NCBI GenBank assembly: GCA_003599575.1
Contig: QZKV01000021.1
Coordinates: 1-40,408 of the forward strand
DNA: 40,408 nucleotides
Reading direction: 5' to 3'
DNA from: Desulfobacteraceae bacterium
GTDB lineage: Bacteria > Desulfobacterota > Desulfobacteria > Desulfobacterales > Desulfosarcinaceae
Position numbers and translations under genes: made by a program. Below are positions 1-8,306 of the stretch, in pieces; within the stretch, counting starts at the first letter, position 1; each line of letters opens with the position of its first letter. Below the pieces are notes generated by a model, which made no database searches, had not been told where the DNA came from, and saw nothing but the letters and a program-made list of their open reading frames with translations.

Positions 1-1
1 C

Positions 2-112
2 TTGATGGTCACTATGGAAACCAATGGCAGTCAGGATATCGCCCGCGTGGACGCCCACTGCATCAAAATCATGGATCTCAAGGGGCCTTCCAGCGGCATC
101 GCTGTGAACTGA
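2..112 (+). pseudogene. queE: queE remnant (7-carboxy-7-deazaguanine synthase), 3' truncated
   Basis: The frame starting at base 2 reads ...METNGSQDI, then a [11 protein letters not shown] block, and stops at 110-112. The ETNGS and (K)IMD(L/I)K-PSSG blocks match the central and C-terminal part of QueE, the radical-SAM enzyme that makes 7-carboxy-7-deazaguanine in queuosine synthesis. A normal QueE continues for several tens of residues after PSSG; here the frame passes directly into queC sequence in another frame and stops. The 5' part lies outside the window. I infer a truncated, non-functional gene; an assembly collapse would look the same. Confidence 0.6.
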
Positions 113-669
113 CAGCGGCCCGGCGGGTGGCCGATTTCTTCCGGGTTGAAAAACATTTGGTCGTGCGCCTCGATCTAAACGCCATTGGCGGCTCGGCCCT
201 GACCTCTGATATTGACGTGCCCAAGGGGCGTTCCGCTGCGGACATGATCAACCACATTCCCGTTACTTATGTGCCGGCGCGCAATGCGATTTTTCTTTCC
301 TACGGCCTTGCCTGGGCCGAAGTGCTCAGGGCAACCCATATCGTCATCGGCGTCAACGCGATCGATTACAGTGGATACCCGGACTGCCGGCCGGAATTCA
401 TCTGCGCCTTTCAAGCCATGGCCAATCTGGCCACCAAAGCAACGGCGCAGGGACATTTCTCCATTCACATCGATACCCCATTAATCCGCATGACCAAAGC
501 TCAGATCATCCAAACAGGGATTTCCTTGGGCGTCGATTTTGCGATGACCCACAGTTGTTACGATCCCTCCCCGGAAGGGATGGCATGCGGTCAATGCGAT
601 AGTTGCTTGTTGCGCCGGCGGGGATTCACAGAAGCCGGCGTAGCGGACCCGACGCCGTATATCCGGTAA
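91..669 (+). pseudogene. queC: queC remnant (7-cyano-7-deazaguanine synthase), 5' truncated
   Basis: From base 91 the frame reads [17 protein letters not shown] and continues through [27 protein letters not shown] and the zinc-binding Cys cluster CGQCDSC to a stop at 667-669. These are the QueC blocks after the YGQRH motif. The N-terminal SGGxDS ATP-pyrophosphatase loop, which precedes YGQRH by about 30 residues in the family, is absent. A GTG at 127 could start a 180-residue product, but it would lack the ATP-binding loop and should not make preQ0. The remainder of the reading frame is intact, so the deletion may be recent. Confidence 0.75.
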
Positions 670-828
670 GCCGTAGGGGTTCCTGGATTTGGGCGACAAC
701 CTTTAGGCTATTCCACAAAGGTTTGGATTCTTTTCAAGTTTCACAACATCGGGAATGAACCGGCTATAACTTTGAAAATCATGTAGATCCCTGTCAATAC
801 GAATCGTAAAATTTGAATCTATTCCTTA

Positions 829-856
829 TTGTCAGGCAATTGCTTCTGCTGATAAA
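829..856 (+). promoter_or_regulatory. possible sigma-70 promoter of the ARMT1-like gene
   Basis: TTGTCA (829-834) and GATAAA (851-856) are 16 nt apart and lie 49 nt before the ATG at 905. The match is only moderate. The rest of the 670-904 spacer shows no gene or clear structure. Confidence 0.3.
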
Positions 857-904
857 GTGCGCTTGGTGCAACACCATTCTTGTTGAAACGGAAGGAGATC
901 TCGC

Positions 905-2704
905 ATGGCCCGCGCACGCAAAGTTGAATTTGAAAAGGGAATCGCAACACCATCGGTTTACGAACCTGGCCAGAGTCCTCAGATGGATGCCTGGTTTGCT
1001 TCGTTTTATATCGAAAACCACCTGGATTATCTCAGCAATCCCGAAAAAGCGGCCACGGACGAACAGATCCGTTTCATGGTGTACACCGATCCTAACGAGC
1101 GCTATTACCCATGTTCGGACAAAATGTTCGCCGCCATTATGACCCGCACCAATTCGGCCCATATCCAAAAGGAATACAACAAGGTACTCCAGCGCGTCAT
1201 GGCGCTGATCGAAAGACAAATCGAAGATCCCCGTGAAAAAACCTATCTGGAATCCTTGATCATCAACAAATACCAGCATGAAACCCGTGACGAAATCATG
1301 ATCCCATCACGGCTTGAAAAACGTCTGATGCGCATCTATTTAGACCGTACACTTATCGAAGATCCTTATTTGGCTGAGAAAGTCGAACGTAATCGGCGCT
1401 CCCAGGCCCTGCTTGAAATGCCGGTCGTCAACCAGGCCCTTAACTTTGTGGGCGAAGAGGCGCTCAAAAATCCGCCCAAAACCCTCGACGAAATAAAATC
1501 CAGCGTCGCGGCGGTTGAATTCCAGCGTTTAATGTGCCTGGCCAATTCCCCAGAGTTGTGGCTGACGGCACCTTCACCCCGGTTTGAGGTCGATGATTTT
1601 CTGGCCCTTTTCGAAAAACCGATCTCAGGCAATGGAATCAAGCCGCTGCTCGAATTTCTGGGTTTCGGCAGAAAGCATCTTCCCAAAAAGCGCAAAATTC
1701 TGTGGCTGGCCGATGAAGCGGGCGAGGTGGTGGTCGATCTGGCTGTTATCCGCTTACTGGTATCGCACGGCCATAAGGTGATAGTCGCTTTCAAAAAGGG
1801 TCCGCTCTACACCAAGACCACCGTTTTGGATATACTCAATGATGAGGTGTTGCGCAAAGGCTTGGAACAATCGGTGATCATCGAAGACCCGCGCCTGAGC
1901 AAAAACGATCTGGTGCGCACCCTGCGCGGAGATGTGCCCATCCTGGTGTTGTCCGACGGCACCAGTGAAAATCTCAACCTGCTCATGGTCTCCACCACCT
2001 TTGCCCGTCTTTTCAAAGAGGTCGATGCAGTGATTTCCCGCGGAACGGATCAGCGTCGGCGGTTTTTCGAAACCCGCTTCCAATTCACCCAAGACATCTT
2101 CAGCATCGCTCCTGGGATGGACGGCAGCATATCGATCTTGTTCAAGCCGCGCCATCCGGCAGTCATAAAATTCTCTCATCACGATCTGGAACGCAAAGCC
2201 AACACCATCATCGATCAAATGAAGTCGGCCAAAAACCAAGGCATGACAGTAATTTTTTACAGCGGCATCATCGGATCGATTCCCGGTAAAATCAAAATGG
2301 CCAAGCAGATCATGTCGGTTTTCGTGGATCACCTTAAGAAACAGTCGGCCTTGACGTTTATCATTAATCCTTCAGAGTACTATGAACCCGGCATGGATGC
2401 CGATGATTTGATGTATATGTGGGAAATCGTCCAGCGCAGCGGCATGATCGACATCTGGCGCTTCCAGGCCTATGAAGATATCGTGGCCGCCTTCCAGTTG
2501 ATGAACCAGAAGATTCCGCCGGAATGGGTCGGCAAGGACGCCACCTACAGCACGGGATGCACCAAAGAGATGGCCATCGCCATGGACGTGCAGCTAAAGC
2601 ACCCTGAAATGCAGATCATCGGTCCGGCCAGGGAGCGTTTTACGCGGCGCAAGGAGTATGGCGTGGGCAAGATGTACGATCAGCGATTGGCGCTGGTATG
2701 CTGA
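905..2704 (+). CDS. ARMT1-like/DUF89-type domain protein
   Basis: A 599-residue soluble protein. The ATG at 905 follows a strong ribosome-binding site (GAAGGAGAT, 6 nt away). Residues 264-400 resemble the metal-dependent damage-control phosphatase fold (DUF89/ARMT1). LWLADEAGEVVVDL (267-280) corresponds to the family's DNAGE block, VAFKKGPLYTKTTVLD to the strand with the GGPxxNDAT block, and ISRGTDQRR (377-385) to the segment before the usual KGQxN. The first 250 residues are helical and charged with no recognised domain. Several family residues are changed (Asn to Glu in DNAGE, Lys-Gly-Gln to Arg-Gly-Thr), so phosphatase activity is uncertain. The gene stands alone. Family assignment is moderate; substrate unknown. 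Confidence 0.6.
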   Translation: MARARKVEFEKGIATPSVYEPGQSPQMDAWFASFYIENHLDYLSNPEKAATDEQIRFMVYTDPNERYYPCSDKMFAAIMTRTNSAHIQKEYNKVLQRVMALIERQIEDPREKTYLESLIINKYQHETRDEIMIPSRLEKRLMRIYLDRTLIEDPYLAEKVERNRRSQALLEMPVVNQALNFVGEEALKNPPKTLDEIKSSVAAVEFQRLMCLANSPELWLTAPSPRFEVDDFLALFEKPISGNGIKPLLEFLGFGRKHLPKKRKILWLADEAGEVVVDLAVIRLLVSHGHKVIVAFKKGPLYTKTTVLDILNDEVLRKGLEQSVIIEDPRLSKNDLVRTLRGDVPILVLSDGTSENLNLLMVSTTFARLFKEVDAVISRGTDQRRRFFETRFQFTQDIFSIAPGMDGSISILFKPRHPAVIKFSHHDLERKANTIIDQMKSAKNQGMTVIFYSGIIGSIPGKIKMAKQIMSVFVDHLKKQSALTFIINPSEYYEPGMDADDLMYMWEIVQRSGMIDIWRFQAYEDIVAAFQLMNQKIPPEWVGKDATYSTGCTKEMAIAMDVQLKHPEMQIIGPARERFTRRKEYGVGKMYDQRLALVC

Positions 2705-2802
2705 TCAACTCTTCTGCGATCGGCCGTCTGTGGATGCTGCAGGAGGCGCAATTTGAAAAAGCCTTACAGTTGGTTATATTTTATAAACATTTTAACAATC
2801 AC

Positions 2803-2830
2803 TTGAAACCATATTCAAATTTGGTATACT
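2803..2830 (+). promoter_or_regulatory. sigma-70 promoter upstream of the CNNM/CorC-type gene
   Basis: TTGAAA (2803-2808), a 16-nt spacer and TATACT (2825-2830), in AT-rich DNA, form a near-consensus housekeeping promoter. The predicted transcript would start near 2837, giving a leader of about 190 nt before the ATG at 3028. Confidence 0.6.
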
Positions 2831-2837
2831 CAAGCAA

Positions 2838-2925
2838 AAATGGCAAACGGGTGCAAAGCCCTTTGCGGGAGGAACTAGTAAGTCTTGGAAGACGATCCCC
2901 ACTTATCCGACTGGATAAACCATCT
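2838..2925 (+). promoter_or_regulatory. hairpin-rich 5' leader, possible cis-regulatory RNA
   Basis: Three perfect hairpins, each with a 4-nt loop, follow one another right after the predicted transcription start: GCAAA/TTTGC (2853-2866), GTCT/AGAC (2882-2893) and TTATCC/GGATAA (2903-2918). ATGG (2840-2843) can pair with CCAT (2920-2923) to close the set, and GGGA (2867-2870) with TCCC (2896-2899) encloses the middle hairpin. GGCAAAC and GCAAAGCC words recall c-di-GMP-I (GEMM) aptamers, but spacing and the remaining core do not fit. I do not recognise a known class. The rest of 2705-3027 holds no convincing gene. Confidence 0.35.
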
Positions 2926-3027
2926 TAAGAACAATTTTGTACCCGCCCCGACGACCCGGCAGATGACCCCGCTTACACCTATCCTGTCCAGGCAGATCCA
3001 GGCCCTATTTTCAGAAAGCAGCCGATC

Positions 3028-4284
3028 ATGACCAAAGAAGTTTTCTATTTGCTCATCCTGCTCCTGTTATCGGGTTTTTTCTCGGCTTCTGAAACCGCGC
3101 TGTTTTCGATCAGTCGCAGTAAGGCTCGATTCTTGGCAAAGCAGAAGCCGAAGTCCAACCAATTGATCCATCAAATGAAAAAGGATCCCCACCGCTTGCT
3201 GACCACCATCTTGATCGGCAACAATGTGGTCAATGTGGCCGCCTCCGCCCTGGCGACGCAATTGACGCTGCAGGCATTTCCAAACTATGCCATCGGCCTG
3301 GCCACCGGTGTGATGACGTTTCTGATCTTGGTTTTCGGAGAAGTGATTCCCAAATCCGTGGCGACCCGCAACAACGTGATGATCGCTCAAGTCATCATAT
3401 TCCCGCTTTACTGGTTTTCGCTGTTGTGCCGTCCCATCGTATTTTTGCTGGATTTCATCCCCAAATTGACCGGCCGCATCCAAAGAACCCCCTCGGTCAC
3501 CGAAGAAGAACTGATGACGTTTGTCGAAGTGGTTCGTGAAGAGGGTGAAATCAAAGAGGAAGAGCAAAAGCTGATCCATCGCATTTTCGAATTCGACGAT
3601 ACCAATGCTTCTGAAATAATGACTCCGCGCGCCGACATGTTCGTGATCGAGGCCGATGAGCCGCTGCATTTGCAGCTTATTGCCGACTCCGGCTTTACCC
3701 GCATTCCGGTCATCGAGAACACGATCGATAATGTGGTCGGAATTTTGAACATCAAGGATCTGCTGGCATACCAGGCCAAGAACGAAAGTCCCGATGTGCG
3801 GCAAATTATGCGTCCGCCTTACTTCGTCCCCGAGCACAAGAAACTGGATTCTTTGTTGAAGCAATTCAAGAAACGCAAGAACCATATGGCGATCGTTGTG
3901 GACGAGCACGGCGGTGTTTCGGGTCTGATCACCCTGGAAGACGCCCTGGAGGAATTGGTGGGCGAAATTCGGGATGAAACCGACAAGGAAGAACGTTTGA
4001 TCACCAAGCGCAAGGATAAAGAATGGAGTGTGATGGGCAAAACCGACATCGAAGAGGTCAATGAGGTGATCGGCATGAATATCCCCGAATCGGCCGAATA
4101 CGACACCTTTTCAGGTTATGTGCTAGAACAAATTGGCCGCATTCCCACCGTAAGCGAAGAATTCACCCTGGGAAATTTTCACGTGACGGTCAATTCAATG
4201 GACGGCAATCGCATACGCGAGTACATTGTGCGCGAGCTGGAGAAGGACCCGGTTGCCCTGCTGCCTATGCCCCCTTCCGATTAA
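3028..4284 (+). CDS. CNNM/CorC-HlyC family membrane transporter
   Basis: A 418-residue membrane protein of the hemolysin-C/CorC (CNNM) family, associated with divalent cation (Mg/Co) efflux or homeostasis. The N-terminal DUF21 region (about 1-190) has several hydrophobic helices and the signature FFSASETALFS (residues 17-27). EEEIK-rich linker sequence leads to two CBS domains (about 200-320, with MTPRADMFVIEADEP and VVDEHGGVSGLITLEDALEELVGEI). The C-terminal CorC_HlyC domain (about 335-410) is intact. Length and architecture are typical. The start is chosen at the first Met before the first helix; the ribosome-binding site is weak. It sits behind a sigma-70 promoter and a structured leader, so post-transcriptional control is plausible. 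The next gene starts 29 bp downstream, so they may be co-transcribed. Confidence 0.9.
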   Translation: MTKEVFYLLILLLLSGFFSASETALFSISRSKARFLAKQKPKSNQLIHQMKKDPHRLLTTILIGNNVVNVAASALATQLTLQAFPNYAIGLATGVMTFLILVFGEVIPKSVATRNNVMIAQVIIFPLYWFSLLCRPIVFLLDFIPKLTGRIQRTPSVTEEELMTFVEVVREEGEIKEEEQKLIHRIFEFDDTNASEIMTPRADMFVIEADEPLHLQLIADSGFTRIPVIENTIDNVVGILNIKDLLAYQAKNESPDVRQIMRPPYFVPEHKKLDSLLKQFKKRKNHMAIVVDEHGGVSGLITLEDALEELVGEIRDETDKEERLITKRKDKEWSVMGKTDIEEVNEVIGMNIPESAEYDTFSGYVLEQIGRIPTVSEEFTLGNFHVTVNSMDGNRIREYIVRELEKDPVALLPMPPSD

Positions 4285-4313
4285 AGGCTGATTTTTTGGA
4301 GGGGATTGGTAAG

Positions 4314-5060
4314 ATGAAACGTGAACGTCTATTATTCATTATCACCATGGCCGGCCTGTTACTGTGCAGCAACCCGGCATTGGCCGGTGAGTGGATCATC
4401 GGACATTTTTCGCAAGCCGACCCCGCCAGGGGACTTCCCCCTGAATGGGAGCAGCTGCACTTTCCCAATATCGATCGCCATACACACTATTCCTTGATCC
4501 GCGACGATCAGCAGATCGTCCTCCAAGCGGAAAGCAACCGTGCAGCGTCCGGTCTGATTCGCCGGCTGCGTATCGATCCGTCGCAGTTCCCTATCCTTCG
4601 CTGGCGCTGGAAAATTGCGCACGTATTGGAAAAAGGGGATGTGCGCCGCAAACACGGTGATGATTACGCGGCCCGTATCTATGTCGCTTTCGCTTTCGAG
4701 CCCCAAAAGGCCAGCTGGTGGCAGCGTATGCGGCATTCAGGCGCCGGCCTGCTTGCCGGAATGGAGCTTCCGGGCAGCGCCCTGAATTACATCTGGGCCA
4801 ACCGGGCGCCTGCAGGCACGATCGTGAGCAACCCCTACGCCGAGGAGACGAAAATGATCGTGGTGCAGAGCGGCAATGAATTGCAGGGCCGGTGGGTGGA
4901 CGTGCAACGCAATATCGTGGAAGATTATCGGAGCGCTTTCGGGAGAATGCCGCCGGAAATAACCGGTATCGGCCTGATGACCGATACCGATAATACCCAA
5001 GAGGAAACGGTTGCCTTTTACGGGGATATCGTACTGCAATCCCCTCCGGAGCAGCCGTGA
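4314..5060 (+). CDS. DUF3047 exported protein
   Basis: A 248-residue protein with an N-terminal signal peptide (hydrophobic LLFIITMAGLLLCSNPALA, cleavage likely after ALA) and a mature DUF3047 domain. Family blocks visible are LRWRWKI, YAARIYVAF, LNYIWANRAPAGTIVSNPY, the RNIVEDYRSAFG segment and GIGLMTDTDNT near the C-terminus. The ATG at 4314 is preceded by GGAGGGG nine bases upstream, which favours it over an in-frame TTG at 4296. The biochemical role of DUF3047 proteins is not established; a periplasmic location follows from the signal peptide. Convergent with efp, with a gap of only 19 bp and no clear terminator. Confidence 0.8.
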   Translation: MKRERLLFIITMAGLLLCSNPALAGEWIIGHFSQADPARGLPPEWEQLHFPNIDRHTHYSLIRDDQQIVLQAESNRAASGLIRRLRIDPSQFPILRWRWKIAHVLEKGDVRRKHGDDYAARIYVAFAFEPQKASWWQRMRHSGAGLLAGMELPGSALNYIWANRAPAGTIVSNPYAEETKMIVVQSGNELQGRWVDVQRNIVEDYRSAFGRMPPEITGIGLMTDTDNTQEETVAFYGDIVLQSPPEQP

Positions 5061-5079
5061 AGAACCCGCTGCGAAATAA

Positions 5080-5640
5080 TTATTTTACCCGTTCGACATA
5101 CGCGCCGGTTCGCGTGTCGATGCGAACCACCTCGCCTTCATTTACAAAAGGCGGCACCTGCACCACGTAGCCGGTTTCCAGCGTGGCAGGTTTGGTGCTG
5201 CCGGCGGCCGTATCGCCCTTGGCCCACGGTTCGGCTTGGGTGATCCGCAACTCCACAAAGTTGGGCAGAGTTATGCCGATGGCCCGCCCCTGAAACATCA
5301 ACACGCTGCAAACCGTATTCTCTTTAAGCATATTCTTGGCATCGCCGACTTGGTCAGCGGACAACATCTCCTGTTCGTAGGTGGATTTGTTCATGAAACA
5401 ATATTCGCTGCCATCGTAGTAGAGGTACTCCATGGAAACCTCTTCCAGGTCCGCCGGTTTGAATTTTTCACCCGAACGGTAGGTGCGGTCGAATTGAGCG
5501 CCGGTGATCATGTTTTTCAATTTGCATTTATACAGCGCCTGTCCTTTGCCGGGTTTGACAAACTCGAATTGCACGATGACATAAGGTTCGCCATCAATTT
5601 CAAGCTTTGTGCCTTTGCGCAAATCACCACTTTCCAACAT
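5080..5640 (-). CDS. efp: elongation factor P
   Basis: A 186-residue EF-P, the usual family length, with KOW-like domain I and two OB domains. EF-P binds between the P and E sites of stalled ribosomes and promotes peptide-bond formation at polyproline stretches. The tip loop reads KPGKGQA, with Lys32 at the position that is beta-lysylated or otherwise modified in many bacteria. The C-terminal signature VPPFVNEGEVVRIDTRTGAYVERV is complete. A good ribosome-binding site (AAAGGAG) lies 7-8 bases before the ATG. No modification enzymes are nearby. Confidence 0.97.
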   Translation of the reverse strand: MLESGDLRKGTKLEIDGEPYVIVQFEFVKPGKGQALYKCKLKNMITGAQFDRTYRSGEKFKPADLEEVSMEYLYYDGSEYCFMNKSTYEQEMLSADQVGDAKNMLKENTVCSVLMFQGRAIGITLPNFVELRITQAEPWAKGDTAAGSTKPATLETGYVVQVPPFVNEGEVVRIDTRTGAYVERVK

Positions 5641-5711
5641 GTATCGCTCTCCTTTGTCTCATTTCAGCCTAAATTGTAGATTGCAACGCATCATGCAGTC
5701 TCATTGGTAAT

Positions 5712-6449
5712 CTATGCCTTTTTACGGGCGGATAGAACCAGGGTCGCTACTTTTTGAGGATCTTTTTGAAACCGGATGGGATTTCCCTCGGCATCAACGG
5801 CATTGGTCTGGGTACAACTGTCGACCCCTGCGGGTTGAACCACAAACATGGCAGTCCGCACGTTGGTGGGGCCGATACCTCCGGCCAGGATCACCGGAAC
5901 GTGACTGTTTTCGACCAACAGGCGCGCCACGGACCAATTGCAAACCTGGCCGGTAATCCCCACAAAACCACTCACCGGCTGGTCTTGAACCGATCCGGCC
6001 TGCAGCACCGTGTCGGTAAGAAACCAGTCGCTGGTGGGGGCAAACAACGTCGCCAGTTCCAGAACAGGCCTTTTATCGCATCCATCCTCCGGAGCAAAAG
6101 GAATGGTGCGCATGATTTCGATCTCCGGAAATTGTCGGCGGATGATGGTTTGCCGCTCCAAAGCCATTGCCACGGCACCGTTGAGGCCACCCCACGGCAA
6201 TACATCGCAAAAATGGATGATATCGGGCCGGTAAAAACGAATTGCCCGTGCGATCAGGTCTGGATCGTCAAACAGTGGGATCAGGCTGCTTTTGCGTCCG
6301 GCGGCCTGGACGGTCTCAACCACCTGTTTGATGACGCCGTCTTGCCACCTTTCGGCTGATAGAAGAACGCTGCCGATATGATCAACCCCCAAGGCGATCA
6401 TGGTGCGCGCTTCTTCAGGCGTCTGGATTTCATATATTTGAACGATCAT
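5712..6449 (-). CDS. TrpF-like (phosphoribosylanthranilate isomerase-like) TIM-barrel protein
   Basis: A 245-residue protein resembling N-(5'-phosphoribosyl)anthranilate isomerase. Matching blocks are TPEEARTMIALGVDHIGSVL near the N-terminus, WFLTD in the middle (the position of the family's general acid Asp), GFVGITGQVCNWSVARLLVE, and PVILAGGIGPTNVRTA with the following GVDSC phosphate-binding segment. In TrpF the first strand carries KICGIT with the catalytic Cys; here it reads QIYEIQ, with Tyr at the Cys position (Tyr6). It is not near any other trp gene. I infer a TrpF-fold relative that may not catalyse the Amadori step. The ATG at 6449 is preferred over a TTG nine bases upstream. Confidence 0.65.
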   Translation of the reverse strand: MIVQIYEIQTPEEARTMIALGVDHIGSVLLSAERWQDGVIKQVVETVQAAGRKSSLIPLFDDPDLIARAIRFYRPDIIHFCDVLPWGGLNGAVAMALERQTIIRRQFPEIEIMRTIPFAPEDGCDKRPVLELATLFAPTSDWFLTDTVLQAGSVQDQPVSGFVGITGQVCNWSVARLLVENSHVPVILAGGIGPTNVRTAMFVVQPAGVDSCTQTNAVDAEGNPIRFQKDPQKVATLVLSARKKA

Positions 6450-6662
6450 TGAATTCAATCAGCATGAGAGTATAATCATCCCGCAGCAAGGCGGCGTGCT
6501 TTCGGTTGCGCCCTTCCCCGCTACCGCCCCCTACCCATTTTTGAGAGTCAATTGGAACATGGTCCACCTTCGAAGGTTTGAACTTTGACCGGCCCCGAGG
6601 CAGGATTAAGCCTATCAAGTGCATCACTGTTATTGCGCCGAAATGTCCACTTGCAAAAAGCA

Positions 6663-6691
6663 TTGACATTTTCGGGCTCCTCTACCATATT
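6663..6691 (+). promoter_or_regulatory. probable sigma-70 promoter of guaA
   Basis: TTGACA (6663-6668), a 17-nt spacer and CATATT (6686-6691) lie about 60 bp before the guaA start in the divergent guaA/TrpF-like spacer (6450-6752). Nothing else was recognised in that spacer; no purine riboswitch core was seen. Confidence 0.5.
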
Positions 6692-6752
6692 CATGATGAC
6701 TTCGCAACCGTTAACTGCTTTTGTTCATTGAATATAATGGTAAAAGGGCCTC

Positions 6753-8282
6753 ATGGTACTGATTATCGATTTCGGTTCCCAGTTCAATCAGCTTATCGCC
6801 CGGCGCATCCGCGAATGCGGCGTTTACTGTATCATCGAACCTCCGACGCTGGCCATTGAGCGCATGCGCGAGATGAACCCGCTGGGCATTGTTCTCTCCG
6901 GCGGCCCCTCCAGCATCTACGAAGCAAACAGCCCGCGCATCGATCCCCGTATTTTCGACTTGGGCATACCTATCCTGGGAATCTGTTATGGCATGCAGTA
7001 TATGATCGATACCCTGGGCGGAAAGGTTCAAAAAGCGCGCAAGCGCGAATATGGTTTCGCCGGGTTGTCCATAGAACATCAGGACGAAATCTTTCAACAG
7101 GTTCCCAAGCAAAGCCAGGTGTGGATGAGCCATGGCGACAGCATCGCCCGCCTGCCGGAAGGTTTTATTGCAACGGCCGTGACCGACAACACGCCTTTTG
7201 CGGCCGTGGCCGATTCCAAGCGCCGCTTGTTCGGCCTACAGTTCCATCCTGAAGTGGCGCATACCGCCAAGGGGAAACAGATCCTGCACAACTTTTTGTT
7301 CGCCGTATGCGCCTGTAAACGAAACTGGACCATGCAAGCATTCGCGCGGGATATCATAGCTGAAATTCAACAGAAGGTGGGCGATCGCAAAGTGATATTG
7401 GGGCTCAGCGGCGGTGTGGATTCATCAGTAACGGCGCTGCTGATTCATAAGGCCATCGGCGCAAACCTGACCTGCATCTTTGTCGATAACGGCCTGTTGC
7501 GAAAAAATGAAGCCCGCAAACTCAAAAAAACCTTCAAAGAACATCTCAAGATCAATATACGCTTTGTCGATGCGGGCAAACTGTTTTTGAAAGCATTGGA
7601 CAAAGTGGTCGATCCGGAGAAAAAAAGAAAACTTATTGGAAAAGTGTTTATGGAGGTCTTTGAGGCCGAGGCGCGCAAGATCAGGGGGGTTGAATTTCTG
7701 GCCCAAGGCACGCTTTACCCGGATGTTATCGAATCACGCTCGGCTTTTGGCGGGCCCACCTCGGTGATCAAATCCCATCACAATGTGGGCGGGTTGCCCA
7801 AACGCATGAAGCTCAAACTGGTTGAACCACTACAGTATTTGTTCAAGGATGAGGTGCGCAGATTGGGCGCGCGCCTAGGCTTGGACCCCGAACTCATCTG
7901 GCGGCAGCCATTTCCGGGGCCGGGTCTGGCCATCCGCATTCTGGGCACGGTCACGGAAAAACGTTTAAACATCTTGCGCGAGGTGGATGCCGTCTTGATC
8001 GAGGAGATTAAGGCGGCGGGGTACTATCGCAAACTCTGGCAATCTTTTGCCGTCTTGCTGCCGCTGAAAAGCGTAGGCATCATGGGCGACAGCCGCACCT
8101 ATGAAGATATTGTGGCGATTCGCGCGGTCACCAGCAAAGACGCCATGACCGCGGATTGGGCCAAACTGCCGCATCGGCTGCTCGGCCGAATTTCCAACCG
8201 TATCATCAATGAGGTCCGGGGCGTGAACCGTGTCGTATACGACATCAGTTCAAAACCACCTAGCACCATAGAATGGGAATAG
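6753..8282 (+). CDS. guaA: GMP synthase (glutamine-hydrolysing)
   Basis: A 509-residue GuaA, which converts XMP to GMP with ATP and glutamine in the cytoplasm. The class-I amidotransferase domain (1-190) has the nucleophile in GICYG (Cys78) and the HPE pair (His165, Glu167). The ATP-pyrophosphatase domain follows, with the P-loop LSGGVDSS at 218-225 and [10 protein letters not shown]. The C-terminal dimerisation domain ends in the family signature PPSTIEWE. The ATG follows AAAGGG at a good distance. The next gene starts within 25 bp, so it is probably co-transcribed. Confidence 0.98.
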   Translation: MVLIIDFGSQFNQLIARRIRECGVYCIIEPPTLAIERMREMNPLGIVLSGGPSSIYEANSPRIDPRIFDLGIPILGICYGMQYMIDTLGGKVQKARKREYGFAGLSIEHQDEIFQQVPKQSQVWMSHGDSIARLPEGFIATAVTDNTPFAAVADSKRRLFGLQFHPEVAHTAKGKQILHNFLFAVCACKRNWTMQAFARDIIAEIQQKVGDRKVILGLSGGVDSSVTALLIHKAIGANLTCIFVDNGLLRKNEARKLKKTFKEHLKINIRFVDAGKLFLKALDKVVDPEKKRKLIGKVFMEVFEAEARKIRGVEFLAQGTLYPDVIESRSAFGGPTSVIKSHHNVGGLPKRMKLKLVEPLQYLFKDEVRRLGARLGLDPELIWRQPFPGPGLAIRILGTVTEKRLNILREVDAVLIEEIKAAGYYRKLWQSFAVLLPLKSVGIMGDSRTYEDIVAIRAVTSKDAMTADWAKLPHRLLGRISNRIINEVRGVNRVVYDISSKPPSTIEWE

Positions 8283-8306
8283 GTGTCGGCATTGGAATGG
8301 AAAAAC

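Noticed and set aside
2840..2880. c-di-GMP-I (GEMM) riboswitch
   Set aside because: GGCAAAC and GCAAAGCC words occur, but the intervening hairpin with GNRA loop and the receptor helix are missing; spacing is far too short.
2698..2928. 76-codon open frame after the ARMT1-like gene
   Set aside because: No ribosome-binding site, overlaps the promoter and hairpin leader, and the protein has no recognisable character.
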